From positions 2,515,001 through 2,579,000 of the forward strand of contig JAIGNY010001194.1 in assembly GCA_020152595.1 (NCBI GenBank): 64,000 nucleotides of DNA, read 5' to 3'. The notes under the pieces are model-generated. The model saw only the letters and a program-made list of their open reading frames with translations, had not been told where the DNA came from and ran no database searches. Position 1 is the stretch's first letter, and each line of letters opens with the position of its first letter. The position numbers were made by a program, and so were the translations under genes. Below, one piece after another: positions 1 to 11,604 of this stretch. The DNA is from Chiridota heheva. Taxonomy: Eukaryota; Echinodermata; Holothuroidea; Apodida; Chiridotidae.

Positions 1-230
1 GCATTGTCCTTGCATTCCTACATATAAAGCTCGCCTCCAATTATGAAGCTCTTGACTTGATTTATTTCAATGAAACAGTGATATTCCATACCACTACCCA
101 TTCTGTATCATTTACTAATACATATATAGCACAAATAATAATACCAAATATCCTTTTTCATAAAAACAGTAAAATACATATTTACATACAGTAAAACAAT
201 GATTTAAGTGTCTTTTTCATGATCTGATGA

Positions 231-3143
231 TTACATTTCTTCTGTATCACTGTACTCGCTATCGTCACTCTCCGAGTCACTCCAAGAGCTATCTGACTCC
301 TCCTCATCTGTGGAGCTGTTTACATTACCAGTAAGCAGAGCTGTGGGAGACTCTGGAACTGAACTTTCTGATTACCAGTCTGGTTCAAAGCCCTGCTGGG
401 TCAATGTCCACCCGTAGTCTGTGGGACTCTCCACAAGTTGGATCAGCCTGATCAGCCCTATCCACATACTGAGCCCTTTTGATATGGTTGTGAAATGTTT
501 TTGTGCATGGAGGAAGAGCAGCACAGCTTATCTTCTTTATTCTTGAAAGAGGGTCTTCCTTTTTACCACCACTCATCCGTAAGAATGCCTTAAATCGGGC
601 TTCATTTATGTCTGATGTTTTGAATCCATACAAGGACCAGACATCAATAGAATATCTACTTCATCCAACGTCAGAAATCGTACTGCAGTTTCATAAGTAA
701 CATCTGATTCCATCCTTTAAAGGGCTTCACTTTTCTCTTTCTGAAGAAATATGAAGTATAATCACAACCTGTCAGGGCGTGAATGCCTATAAGTGCGTCG
801 GTTAAATCAGGCTGCTTCTCTTCACCTGTTCATGAGTATCAGCTAGGTTAGAGACGTTAATGTATCTTCGGTGGTTACCAAATCCATCAGTCCATAATCC
901 ATGATGATGTTTATCGATCTTCCGTCGATCTTCCAGAGAGCCCAATCAGAATAAGGACGCATGTATTAGTGTAGTGTTATTACCACTGAAAATATTTTGT
1001 GTGTGAAATGAAATGCAATGAGTGTATCAGCCTCTTCGTATTGATATTGATAGCAGTGGGATTCTTTTGTCTGCAGCAGATTGTTCTCGTTCTTCATTAT
1101 TCTCTGCTTCATACACACACCATCATGTGAGACATTAATTGTTATATCTCCAATTATTGACCCATACTATGGCTTTTTCCATTTTTCCATCACAAACTTT
1201 GCAAACTCTTCTTTCAATGATACATTTTAAAGTAATGTTGTACCACTTTGTCGCTGGGCTTGTTTAGGTCCTGTAATCATGTTGATAATGAATGCTCCAT
1301 TCAGTAAATGACGGAGGTTTTGCTCAGTCTTTAATGGATGGTGTTTGATACTTGTCAAGAACTAGGTGGATTTACTGTCCTCGATTCAAACAAACCTCCA
1401 ACAAAATGTCTCTAGCCATGGTGATGTATCTGGACTTGTTTCATTGAAGCACGATTTCATGGACGATAAAACCTTCATCTATCACTGTGGCTCATTGAGG
1501 GAAGAGTAGTATCCACGACAAGAGCTTCCTGTCTACCTTCAAGAAGTTTTGTGAGAGCTGTATTGTTCGTTTGAAGGAAGGGGGGGGGGGGGAACCGTTA
1601 CTATGAACAAGAAAAAGAGGCACTTCAGTAATGGGAAAGCCAAGAATATTATGAAGGTCAAGTGCATCGCTTGTCTTGGATGCAACAGCTAGGATCCACC
1701 CCAAAACATCCCTGACTCCCTCTGCCACATTCAGCTTCCACACTGCATTCTTAGCTTCTTTCACATTATCTGCTGCAAAATTTAAAGGCTTGATTCTTGT
1801 CAAAGGCTCCAGAAATCCAATACCGTCTTCTGCACATTTTGCTCAAATTGTTATCGAAGCTTCTTTCCTCGCTCTAATGTTTCTAGGAGATATCTTGTTT
1901 GTATCATTCGCTGCTCTTCCAGATGACACATTCACTAGCTCAGCTGGAGAATCAGAGGCGAATGGGTTGCATTTATTGTTCAGGGTCCTGCTTATCGCTT
2001 TCTTGTCAGTATTATCACGTTAAATTCTCCATTTTCTTAGTTGATTAACAGGTTCTTCTCCTTTGAGAAGACTGACTAGCTCACTAGCTCTGTAAGAGCC
2101 ACAATAAGTTGGGTGAGAGATGGACCATCTCCTAAAGGCACCATGTGAATTTGTGTAAGTTGTAATACCTCTCATGGAAAAAGCAGTTAACAGTCTGTAT
2201 CAATTGGGCACCTGGCATAAGACTTGCTTGTGCGTGGATTGATATGGCACCTCCCTTCAAAATTTCATGAGCTTTGCAATCCATTTTCTGCAGCTTGTGT
2301 TGGAAGAGGGATCTCTATCTAGCATAATTTAGTCGGTTCAAAGCAAAAAACACATCAAGCACATGTGGGAGCACATTAATATAGCTATCAAAGTTATTGG
2401 CTCGAACAGCCCGCAGAAGCTCTCGATACAACCTGTTGATAAAATACACATAGGTCGATCAGTATGCTGCTGTACTTCCGTATTCTCCATCAACGACAGA
2501 GAAAAGTCTCATATTTCTTCATGAGATCCCGGATTGCATCATTTTCAATAATAAAGTCGACAGTATTCAACAGTGCTGAAGACTTCTGTGCATCTTGCGC
2601 TAATTTCAAGAACTAAGAGAAAAGTGTGTTTAATGCCATAGCAAGATCATATGTGATAGCAGCGTATTCTTGTTTTGTCTCCTGTGTAACTTTTACTGAC
2701 CGCACCATTGTCTCCTTTACAACATCATTTCTTGTTGGAGGTTGAGATATGGGGTCTATGTATGTGATAACGGTTTGTGGGAGGCTGTCTGTCACAAATT
2801 GGGAAAACAAACCAATAAAGAGAGGCAACTTCTGTGTAAAGGATTAAAGCAGCCACCTAAAGTCAAGTTTCTCTTCCTGGATAAATACAGCTGTCAATGT
2901 TGTTTGCTCATTCAATGGTGTAATCTTGAATTAAGCATTTTTCATAGATGTGTAGAATGGAGAAATCACCTTCTCCATCCTCTCGAAATATCTTCTTCTC
3001 CCTCCTGTTAGTGGCACGACTTGATTTGCATGCGACAATTCTGGAAGTGTCTCTAATGGAAATTGATTTGGGTAACATATCCCAACTGTAGAATGTAGAT
3101 GCTTCCCACTCCTTCCCGAGCCCTCCACCCTGACACTTCCCAA
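231..3143 (-). pseudogene. Decayed copy of an uncharacterised multicopy invertebrate gene
   Basis: Short minus-strand reading frames in several phases line up in one order. From 5' to 3' they are a block with PQTVITYIDPISQPPT near 2750, a block with NRLNYARWGSLFQ near 2320, a block with FLEPLTRIKPLNFAADN near 1800, GCDYTSYFFRKRKVKPFK near 740, a block with HIKRAQY near 480, and an acidic Ser/Asp/Glu tail ending at 231. I recall this order (a YARW block, a GCD block, an HIKRA-x-Y block) from a large uncharacterised family repeated in many invertebrate genomes. Its function and vehicle are unknown to me. Many stops and frameshifts show that this copy is dead. The coding assignment is fairly safe, but the family identity rests on memory. 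Confidence 0.5.
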
Positions 3144-3236
3144 GATTTTCTGATCATTGTTTTTTTAGATTATTTCTTTTACTGAATTATGATTAAATAA
3201 GAAAATATTCAAAAATAGTATTATCAATAGTTTTCT

Positions 3237-3474
3237 AGATATTGTCGAAAATATATTTTATGATAATGACGTCAGCTATTACGTGATTTTGGCGGATGAA
3301 TAATTTCCAGAGAAAACTACTAATTATTTCACGATGTCGTTGTTACCATTGTTTTCACTGACCATGAAAACATGGGTGTAAACACATTAATTGTAATATT
3401 ATCAAGTATGGGTCTCCAGATATTGCTGAAATTGATTTGTGCTAATGACGTCATTGATTACGTGATTTTGGTGG
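3237..3474. repeat. Two diverged direct copies with a CRE-like core, period about 180 bp
   Basis: A segment beginning AGATATTG and ending in TTACGTGATTTTGG occurs at 3237-3296 and again at 3417-3474. Each copy contains TGACGTCA or a close match. The copies lie just 5' of the decayed minus-strand gene, so they may be its old tandem promoter region, but nothing proves that. Confidence 0.5.
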
Positions 3475-3569
3475 GATCCCCTGGTCCAGATCCGGCATCA
3501 ATGCATTTTTGTAGCGTGGGAGGAAGGGGCTTTCAACCTATGAGGTCAGTTGTTCCGGCGCTTTTCACT

Positions 3570-3965
3570 TGAATAAAAGTTCTGGGCTCCCGGTCTACTT
3601 GCTCTTCTGTATATCAGGGTTGGAGATTTATTCTATCCAATCTAGCATGATATGGAAGGTGTTTCAAAAATGAAATCAGTTTTGTAGCTGGAAACCAGTT
3701 TTTACACATATTCAATAATATTTATGTGCTTTTTCTTAAAAGGTGACCACACAGAGTTTGAGAATTCCAGATACATGTGCCCTGACAAACGCTTTATATA
3801 ATTGGACGAGAGAAGGTTTATCAAGATATGTAAATGTTCTGCGATTAAGTCCGAGGATCTTGTTGCCTTTTTTAAACTTTTCATTTATGTGACTATCAAA
3901 TGTCAAGGCAAAGTCAAAAGTTACTCCGAGATCTTTCTTGCTTTAAATTATAATTTCGTTTTCAG
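3570..3965 (-). mobile_element. LINE fragment, C-terminal part of a reverse transcriptase (CR1/L2-like)
   Basis: Minus-strand frames read FDSHINEKFKKGNKILGLNR, then RTFTYLDKPSLVQLYKAF, then in another phase LEFSNSVWSPFKKKHINIIE. This is the usual order at the end of CR1/L2-type reverse transcriptases (SHI-K-KKA, LYKALVRP, LEY-N-VWSP). It is 5'-truncated and frameshifted. The clade is inferred only from these motifs. Confidence 0.65.
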
Positions 3966-4282
3966 TTTGTTTTGTTTACAGCAAACAAAAAGCTGAAGAG
4001 GTCATGCTTTTGAAGTTGCAACAAGCTTGTTTTTTTTTGTCCGCAAAACTCATAAATGAATCATTGAAACAATATGACCAATAACTCTCATGCACATTCA
4101 AAACCTACTTTCATATTCAACAACAATTAGGTGGCTTGCAAGTCCTGCTCGACTGTTGTAAATGAATCTAATGCTTCAAGAGAGTCGGCTTCGGGGATTT
4201 GCAGGATAGGCGTATGCGCATTTATTTGTACTGTAACATAGAAATAATTAAAAAAATAGAAATAAAAGTAAACGAAGAACGC

Positions 4283-5050
<768 letters not shown>

Positions 5051-5116
5051 AAGTAACATTGAAGTAACATTGACTGTAACGATAACAAATTTTCACAAGT
5101 CATTTATTCACAAAGT

Positions 5117-5640
5117 CACTATTTAAAAAGCTGTCGCTTCGCTTTTTCTTTTCCTAATATGATATGTAACTTTTGGTATTCTATTTAATCTAGTTTTCAC
5201 GAAAAACCCATGTCGTCCTAATACGAAAAGTGGAATTTGGGGCCGATTTGGGTGGATGTTACGCAAATCGGCACAATACGTCCAGCCTACCGTTTCTCCG
5301 TGTGTTAGAGGAAAATAGAAAGTAAGATTTTATATCCAAATCGCACGACTTTTACATCATTGTTTAATAAAACTTTGCAAATTTATCATTATGTCTTGCG
5401 GATGATAATTTTTAGCATGATAAGGTTGTTTTTAATAATTACGTTGCCGTAACTTATCACTAGGCCTGGGCAAATTTGCCGATTTGCATGACCTAAGGTT
5501 AACAAAATCGGCCCGAAATTATGTTAGGACGATATAGGTTTTTTCCCCTGATGACTTAATACTACCTATACCAAAAGTTACATAACATATTAGAAAAATA
5601 ACAAAATCAAAGGGACAATTTTTTTAAATAACGTGACTTC
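5117..5640. repeat. Foldback MITE-like element of about 520 bp
   Basis: The arm at 5117-5285 contains ATGTAACTTTTGGTAT, then GTCGTCCTAA, then GGGCCGATTT. Its inverted counterpart at about 5460-5635 reads ATACCAAAAGTTACAT, TTAGGACGA and AAATCGGCCC in reverse order. The outer ends are similar (AAGTCAC then TATTTAAAAA). No coding sequence lies between the arms. It is probably a non-autonomous DNA element, with no clear target duplication. Confidence 0.7.
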
Positions 5641-6492
5641 CATGGGGAAAATCATGGTCTGGGTGACTCTCGTCAATACATGTTGGCTTCATTCGCTATC
5701 ACTGCAGTCATTGGGAGCTCAGTATTCTCCGTAGGTACTTCATTATACTGTACTTATATACGATTCGTACATGTACCTACCGTACCTAGTTTGAGGCCTG
5801 ACATCATGTACAGACTCGCTGTGCTCATTTTGTGACGTCAACTTTGCAGCGCGTAAACCATTGTTTTTAGACCATTGTTGAAGATGCCATCGTCACCGTG
5901 ATGTAAGTTTTTTGACAAATGATTGTAGTCTACTCTCTTAAGGCATTCAGCGCAGGGACTCGCTTGCGCATTTACGTTCCTATGCAGTCCGGAAGCATGA
6001 TTATTAATAGGAACATCTATAACACACGAGAATTTTGAAGTAATGCAGCCATTTTGTTCAAATGTTGCGATAAAATGTCATAGTTTCTAATTTATGTACT
6101 TGAAGTATTAAAAATCATTGTGTTAAAAAACATTTGAATTTTCAAAATGGCCGTTTCGCGCCTAAAAGCCCAGCTGTATTGTCTATTTTATCTAATATTT
6201 CGAAAACTGCGTGGTGAACATATCAAATGGGAGTGGAATAGTTGTAGCTATGACCTGTAATGAAGGTATTTTCATCAGTTTTAAGTTTCCCCTAGCAAAT
6301 GTATTTTTCCCAAACGTATTTCAAATTTGAAAAATATAACATTGCGGATATAACGTCAGGATAGCAAAGGATCATTAGAAATGTCACAAAATGGCGGCTT
6401 CCATGTAACAAAATGTTCCCATCAATAAGAACATTTATGTTCCCATTAATAGGCATGCTACCGAACTGCTTGACAGACCCTATACCACGTAC
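5641..6492. other. Non-coding stretch, nothing recognised
   Basis: AT-rich sequence without long open frames, RNA gene signatures or repeats that I can support. It lies just 3' of the lectin-like exon on the minus strand and could be intron or 3' flank of that gene. Confidence 0.4.
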
Positions 6493-6641
6493 CCCTTCGT
6501 CGCTGCTCTTGGGCGTAACGGGATACGCTCCGCTGAAGGATTTGCATTTTTCTACAGCAGTTGCATAATTTGCGTTATTTCTATATGCCTTATAGCATGA
6601 CCTTCCATATACCGTCCATGTGTCATCTGGGCAGACAGGAG
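6493..6641 (-). CDS. Exon encoding the N-terminal part of a C-type-lectin-like domain
   Basis: The minus-strand frame reads CPDDTWTVYGRSCYKAY, then YATAVEKCKSFSGAYPVTP. That is the standard start of a C-type lectin-like fold: Cys, Trp, G-x-x-CYK, then the helix with A-x-x-x-C. A splice acceptor (TTCCATAAAG) precedes it and a good donor (GGG then GTACGT) follows SSDEG. Only about 50 residues are present; the rest of the domain would lie in other exons that I do not find downstream. It may share a gene with the PAN-like exon at 24751-25082, which is upstream on the same strand. The product would be secreted or membrane-exposed. Domain call is solid, gene model speculative. Confidence 0.72.
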
Positions 6642-6756
6642 CTTTATGGAATAGGAAAAAATAATTAGGCTTCATCAATTGAAAGATCATCAAACAGTAA
6701 TGAATATAACAATAGATATGAAATCAAAGGATAGCAAAATGAAATTATGAATAATA

Positions 6757-7950
<1,194 letters not shown>

Positions 7951-8060
7951 TATCTTATATGAAATAGGACTTCAAAAAAAAGAACATGGGGAAGAAAGTT
8001 TTTCTATTATGGAGATATTCACCTTTAAAGCTCTTTCATGTATGTATAGAAATGAATGGT
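7951..8060 (-). repeat. Partial MITE-A arm, identical to 8426-8535
   Basis: This segment is base-for-base the same as 8426-8535 over 110 bp, running from TATCTTATATGAAATAGG to GAAATGAATGGT. Only the one arm of MITE-A is present. The identity far exceeds that between other MITE-A copies here, pointing to a recent local duplication or conversion, or an assembly duplication. Confidence 0.85.
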
Positions 8061-8399
8061 ATGAATTACATACCATGGTTCTCTAATTCTACTAGGGCAA
8101 CAAATGACTCTATTTCCACTTTATGGCACACATGAAATTTTAACAGCCTTTTAGAAAAATGTACAATGAAATTCGGGAAACTTTAGCGAAGACGATTTGG
8201 ATTCATTGATTTATGTTTCTTCATTTCAACTTTTTAATTACTTTCTGTTTCGCCCGAGTTCTACTTCATGAAAAGGTTGTTGTTCAAATTTTGTTAATGT
8301 GTCTCTTTTTCTTAAAAGTACTCTAAAAATAATGCCGGCTCTGCATACTTGCAATTAAAGATCGTGGTGTCCAGCTGGAACGTTGCATTCTCGGTTATA

Positions 8400-8949
8400 G
8401 GATAACTTAGGTGGTCAAGAAAGTTTATCTTATATGAAATAGGACTTCAAAAAAAAGAACATGGGGAAGAAAGTTTTTCTATTATGGAGATATTCACCTT
8501 TAAAGCTCTTTCATGTATGTATAGAAATGAATGGTGTGGTTTGTCTATTATGGAAGGTCGGCGCCCTCATCATCACATTCTTAGCAATTGTTTATGTATT
8601 TTTAAGGAAAATATATTGAAAATTTGTACTATTTTTTGTCGAACTGTCTACGGGTGGTAAATCATAATTACCCTGACTAAATTCTGTTTCAAGTCTTTTC
8701 TGACATACCCAATGGTATGTAAGCCACAAAATCGCAGGATCAAATATGATAGAATACATAACGACTTTGAGGAATCTGAGAATGTGACGTCACAATTAGT
8801 CTGATTTCGGTCGTTTGTACACAAATGATACCAAACTTTAAGCTGAAATATCTCATTAACGGAATAAGATGTTTTAATGCTTTCTATAATTATTTTGTTT
8901 CTGTAGAAGTCCTATTTTCATAAGATGGACTGTTTGGACCCCTGAAGGT
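8400..8949. mobile_element. MITE family A copy, its right tip split by the Polinton
   Basis: The left arm (GGATAACTTAGGTGGTCAAG onward) and the right arm, ending TTGGACCCCTGAA, are inverted copies with a unique centre containing TGACGTCACAATTAGTCTG. The family's right end elsewhere reads GACCCCTGAACTAATCC. Here GACCCCTGAA lies left of the Polinton and GAACTAAT resumes at 23513. Other copies are at 41731-42315 and 49955-52085. Non-autonomous, no coding capacity. Confidence 0.8.
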
Positions 8950-8964
8950 AGTACAAGTAGTAAG

Positions 8965-9076
8965 AGGAGCCTATACAAAAGTCTACCAATCAGGAGCCAG
9001 TATTACTATCACGTGGTATCCCAATTGCATATTCATAATACTGGTTCTTGATTGGTCGACTTCTGTATAAGCTCCT
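8965..9076. repeat. Subterminal palindrome, left end of Polinton
   Basis: AGGAGCCTATACAAAAGTCT at one side matches the complement of the far side, which ends TATAAGCTCCT, over about 40 bp with few mismatches. The loop is about 32 bp and contains ATGCAATT-like sequence on the minus strand. The same structure is present at the right end (23380-23497). It could fold into a terminal hairpin or cruciform. Confidence 0.85.
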
Positions 9077-9409
9077 CGAATCTTATCATACGACCTTCTC
9101 TTTTGGAGGGAAGGGATGTTGGTTTATATACGACCGTCTCTCCCATTTTTGGAGGGATGTTAGTTTATATACGACCATCTCCCTATTTCTTCATTCGTCG
9201 GTATGCTGGTGGGGAAAATGTTTCATCGAGGGAAAAAATTGGTGGGGAAAATGTTTCATCGAGGTCCCAGGGTTTGTTGGAGGAACACACTGACACAACA
9301 AAATACAAACAATAAGAATGTCAACAAATACGAACGTTACAATGTCACACACTAAAAAACAAACGATAAGAATGTCTTAATGCAATTTTCTGTTTCTTAT
9401 ACCTGTGGT

Positions 9410-9426
9410 GGCTCTTAAAAAAAACC
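9410..9426 (-). terminator. Decayed histone-type 3' stem-loop facing the leftward genes
   Basis: Read on the minus strand this is GGTTTTTTTTAAGAGCC followed by ACCACAGG, then AAGAAACAGAAA. The right-end counterpart is the perfect stem-loop at 23094. The 3' stem half (AGAGCC) and ACC flank survive, while the 5' half has lost complementarity. A purine-rich element like the histone downstream element lies about 11-20 nt beyond. It would be the 3' processing site for the leftward transcript. Confidence 0.6.
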
Positions 9427-9639
9427 TTTGGATTCTATTTCTGCAACTATCGGGCAGAACGGGCACTTTTCACCTCACGCCTCCATTGGGCAGAAAGGGC
9501 ATTCACATAGTCGCTTGTAGATCTGCGTTCCTATGCTTCTGGCAACCTCCGTTACTTCCTTTGCTTTTTTTTCCTTCTCCTTCTATCTTTGCCTTTTCAA
9601 GTTCTTCTCCCTCTGTCTTTGACTTTTCTTATTCTCCCT

Positions 9640-10248
9640 CTATCTCTTCATGCCATTCGTTTTAATGAGCCATTCTTCCTTGGCTACAGCGAGCAAACGC
9701 GCCCACTCCCCGTTGCTGAGGATTAGCTCCTCCCTCCCCTCCTCCTCCCTCCTCCCTCCTCCTCCTCCTCCTCCTCCCTCCTCCTCCTCCTCCTCCTCCC
9801 CTCCTCCCCTCCCCTCCTCCCCCCCTCCTCCTCCTCCTTCCTCCTCCTCCTCCCCTCCTCCTCCTCCTCTCTCCTCCTCCTCCTCCTCCTCCTCCTCCTC
9901 TTCTCCCCTCTCTTCCTCCTCCTCCTTCTCCTCCTCCTCCTCCCCTCTCATCCTCCTCCTCCTCCTCCCTCTCCTCCTCCTTCTCTTCTCCTCCTCCTCC
10001 TCCTCCTCCTCCTCCTCCTCCTCCTCCTCCTCCTCCTCCTCCTCCTCCTCCTCCTCCTCCTCCTCCTCCTCCTCCTCCTCCTGTTCCTTCCAAATGCCTT
10101 CTTCCATGGCGATGCCTTCAGCCGTGATACGAGGTATTGTGCCGGGGTTGGTTTTGGCATACTTGCCGAGATGCACGTATTTGATGCTTTCAAACTGCGA
10201 TGTAGATACATACACGTCTTCCCCTACGGGATAAGCTCGGGTCACCAA
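9640..10248 (-). pseudogene. PC4-like ssDNA-binding protein copy C, with Glu-repeat expansion
   Basis: The frame reads IKYVHLGKYAKTNPGTIP, then AEGIAMEEGIWKEQ, which fits the PC4/Sub1 fold (YVHIR-Y, then GI-L-xx-W). Immediately after Trp-Lys-Glu-Gln the frame enters a GAG/GGA-type repeat encoding over 100 mostly Glu residues with Arg and Gly. It leaves the repeat as LILSNGEWARLLAVAKEEW and stops at 9640. The frame stays open across the whole repeat. No ATG begins it, and an in-frame stop lies shortly upstream, so the 5' end is lost. The known family binds single-stranded DNA and aids transcription or replication; a role for the element is inferred. Confidence 0.65.
9722..10081. repeat. (CTC/TCC)n trinucleotide repeat
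   Basis: About 360 bp of TCC/CTC with CCC and CTT interruptions, and pure for the last 80 bp or so. One strand is entirely pyrimidine, so it could form triplex DNA. It lies inside PC4-like copy C. Confidence 0.97.
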
Positions 10249-10462
10249 TCCACGAATGTCTCTTACTTCGTCGTAACTCTAAATTTTCAAAGCTCTTTTT
10301 AAAGGTATGTTGTCAGGACTCGAAGGATGTGGTGAGAATCGCATTTCTTTCGTATGTTTGTTATGGTAGTACACTTACCGTTCCTCTCGTTTACTTTATT
10401 AAAACCGGTTTGAGCCATGATGTGTCTTTCTCGAAGAGCTACGAAATATTGATGGGTGTTTC

Positions 10463-10733
10463 GACGACGACGAGTGAACACACAATTACAATGACGGGGT
10501 CGTCACCTGCGTAATCGGTTACGATAGTAACAATGCTATCACGAAACGCTTAATACGACCCGAACGAGAACACAGGTACGACGTACGGACAGACATAACA
10601 TCGACAACCAAGTCAATGTCCACGGCCTTTGATAATCAGTTGTGGGGCACTGGCGTGTCTACCCAACCCAGGCTTGAACCCAGGACCTCGTGGTCTGTAG
10701 ACATGTATGATAACCGCTACACCACAGTAGGTA
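10463..10733 (-). mobile_element. tRNA-derived SINE with 12-bp target duplication
   Basis: On the minus strand the head reads TGGTGTAGCGGTTATCA (A-box-like) and then GGGTTCAAGCC (B-box-like). This fits a tRNA-derived polymerase III promoter. A tRNA-unrelated body of about 190 bp follows, with a (GTC)n-like tail. GATGGGTGTTTC occurs at 10451-10462 and again at 10734-10745 as a perfect target-site duplication. A second copy on the other strand is at 55762-56040. The insertion postdates the Polinton. Confidence 0.9.
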
Positions 10734-10785
10734 GATGGGTGTTTCTTGAATTCGGGCACTTTTATAAGTTTTTTAGTAAAGGGCG

Positions 10786-11304
10786 CTAATCAATTATCAG
10801 CCGATGACATCCTGCTTCATTCCAATTGGAAGATGTGTTTTCTGACTGTGAGGCAAGTCTGTTACACGTCGACTCTTTACCAACAGACATACGCACGGGT
10901 ATGAACACAAGGTTGGGTTTGCTGCACATCGCTTCGTAAAAAGGCAAGTCAACAGGCGTGCTGGTCTTTCTTGCTTGAATGTCGAGGTTTCTTTGCTTAA
11001 TTGCGTCTTCTTCGTCTTTTAAAATAAACACTTGACGAAAACTCTCGACACGTGTCAAAATTATCCATTGCTTGGATGTGATAGCGATACCCTTCTTGGT
11101 AGGTACATCGCCGACAGAAGGAACGTTGCTGTACTTCCTGATATGTACGTAAAGATTGTCTTTGAATGAAGAGATTGTGGCGTAGGTATGCTGCCCAAGA
11201 GCGCCAGCTTTAGACTTTCTCCCGAATGTATGCGATGGGTACTTTCCTTTAATTTCTAGAGCGTATCCGTTACCAAATGAGCTCGACGACTTATCAAGGC
11301 CCAT
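10786..11304 (-). CDS. PC4-like ssDNA-binding protein copy B
   Basis: A 172-residue open frame. Residues about 38-80 read YATISSFKDNLYVHIRKY, then a short linker, then KKGIAITSKQWIIL: the beta-sheet and start of the helix of the PC4/Sub1 domain. A polar C-terminal part of about 90 residues without recognised motifs follows. The ATG lies inside copy A, which it overlaps in another frame, so the true start may be upstream or lost. It is the least damaged gene in the left half. Substrate and role (binding ssDNA during replication or promoter opening) are inferred from the family. Confidence 0.65.
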   Translation of the reverse strand: MGLDKSSSSFGNGYALEIKGKYPSHTFGRKSKAGALGQHTYATISSFKDNLYVHIRKYSNVPSVGDVPTKKGIAITSKQWIILTRVESFRQVFILKDEEDAIKQRNLDIQARKTSTPVDLPFYEAMCSKPNLVFIPVRMSVGKESTCNRLASQSENTSSNWNEAGCHRLIID

Positions 11305-11549
11305 TGCTCTAGTGTGAGGGCAATACCTTTCTTGATCGCCACAGGCGTCGTCCCTACATTCGGGTGTGTAAAATACTGCCGTACATAAACGTAAAACTTT
11401 CCATTAAAGGCAGAGACGGTGGGGTAGCGCTCGCCTCATAATGCGACAGCTTTCTTGTCTTGTGTGTCGGCGTGGACATCGGTTGATACGGATCGCTACG
11501 GACCTGTCGGCCGGGCAGTGAAAGTGCCAGTGTTTGTTGATGCTTCCAT
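11262..11549 (-). pseudogene. PC4-like ssDNA-binding protein copy A
   Basis: After an ATG at 11549 the frame has a TAG and a TGA, then reads YPTVSAFNGKFYVYVRQY, then IKKGIALTLEQW, the best match to the PC4 core among the three copies. A TATA-like TATAAAAAGG lies about 50 bp upstream. It is a paralogue of copies B and C, since all three share the [YV]-x-[IV]-S-x-F then YV-[HY]-[IVL] pattern. Two stops before the domain make it a pseudogene. Confidence 0.75.
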
Positions 11550-11594
11550 GTTCGTGTCTGAGATTCAACTGAATGTTACACTCCGTCGTCGTCG

Positions 11595-11604
11595 CCTTTT
11601 TATA
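11595..11604 (-). promoter_or_regulatory. TATA box for the PC4-like cluster
   Basis: TATAAAAAGG on the minus strand, 46-55 bp upstream of the ATG of copy A, preceded by AT-rich sequence. Confidence 0.5.

Larger units (their letters stand above)
8950..9437 (+). repeat. Polinton left terminal inverted repeat
   Basis: Begins AGTACAAGTAGTAAGAGGAG. The reverse complement of the right end begins AGTACTAGTAGTAAGAGGAG, and similarity continues for over 400 bp through GTTTATATACGACC blocks, TGGGGAAAATGTTTCAT and ACACTGACACAACAAAATAC, to a decayed histone-like stem-loop. The left copy has an extra internal duplication (GTGGGGAAAATGTTTCATCG twice, and two AATAAGAATGTC-type blocks). ORFs here are shadows. 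Confidence 0.93.

Noticed and set aside
9048-9315. Small proteins in the terminal repeats (also 23219-23404)
   Set aside because: Same repeat read in several frames, with no conserved frame between the two ends.
9650-10234. Ser/Pro-rich plus-strand and Gly- or Arg-rich minus-strand frames
   Set aside because: Shadows of the CTC repeat; only the minus frame continuous with the PC4-like domain has sense outside the repeat.
10640-10733. A functional tRNA gene
   Set aside because: A- and B-box-like sequences exist, but the cloverleaf is not preserved, and the unit is repeated at 55762 with a long unrelated body and a target duplication, so it is a SINE.
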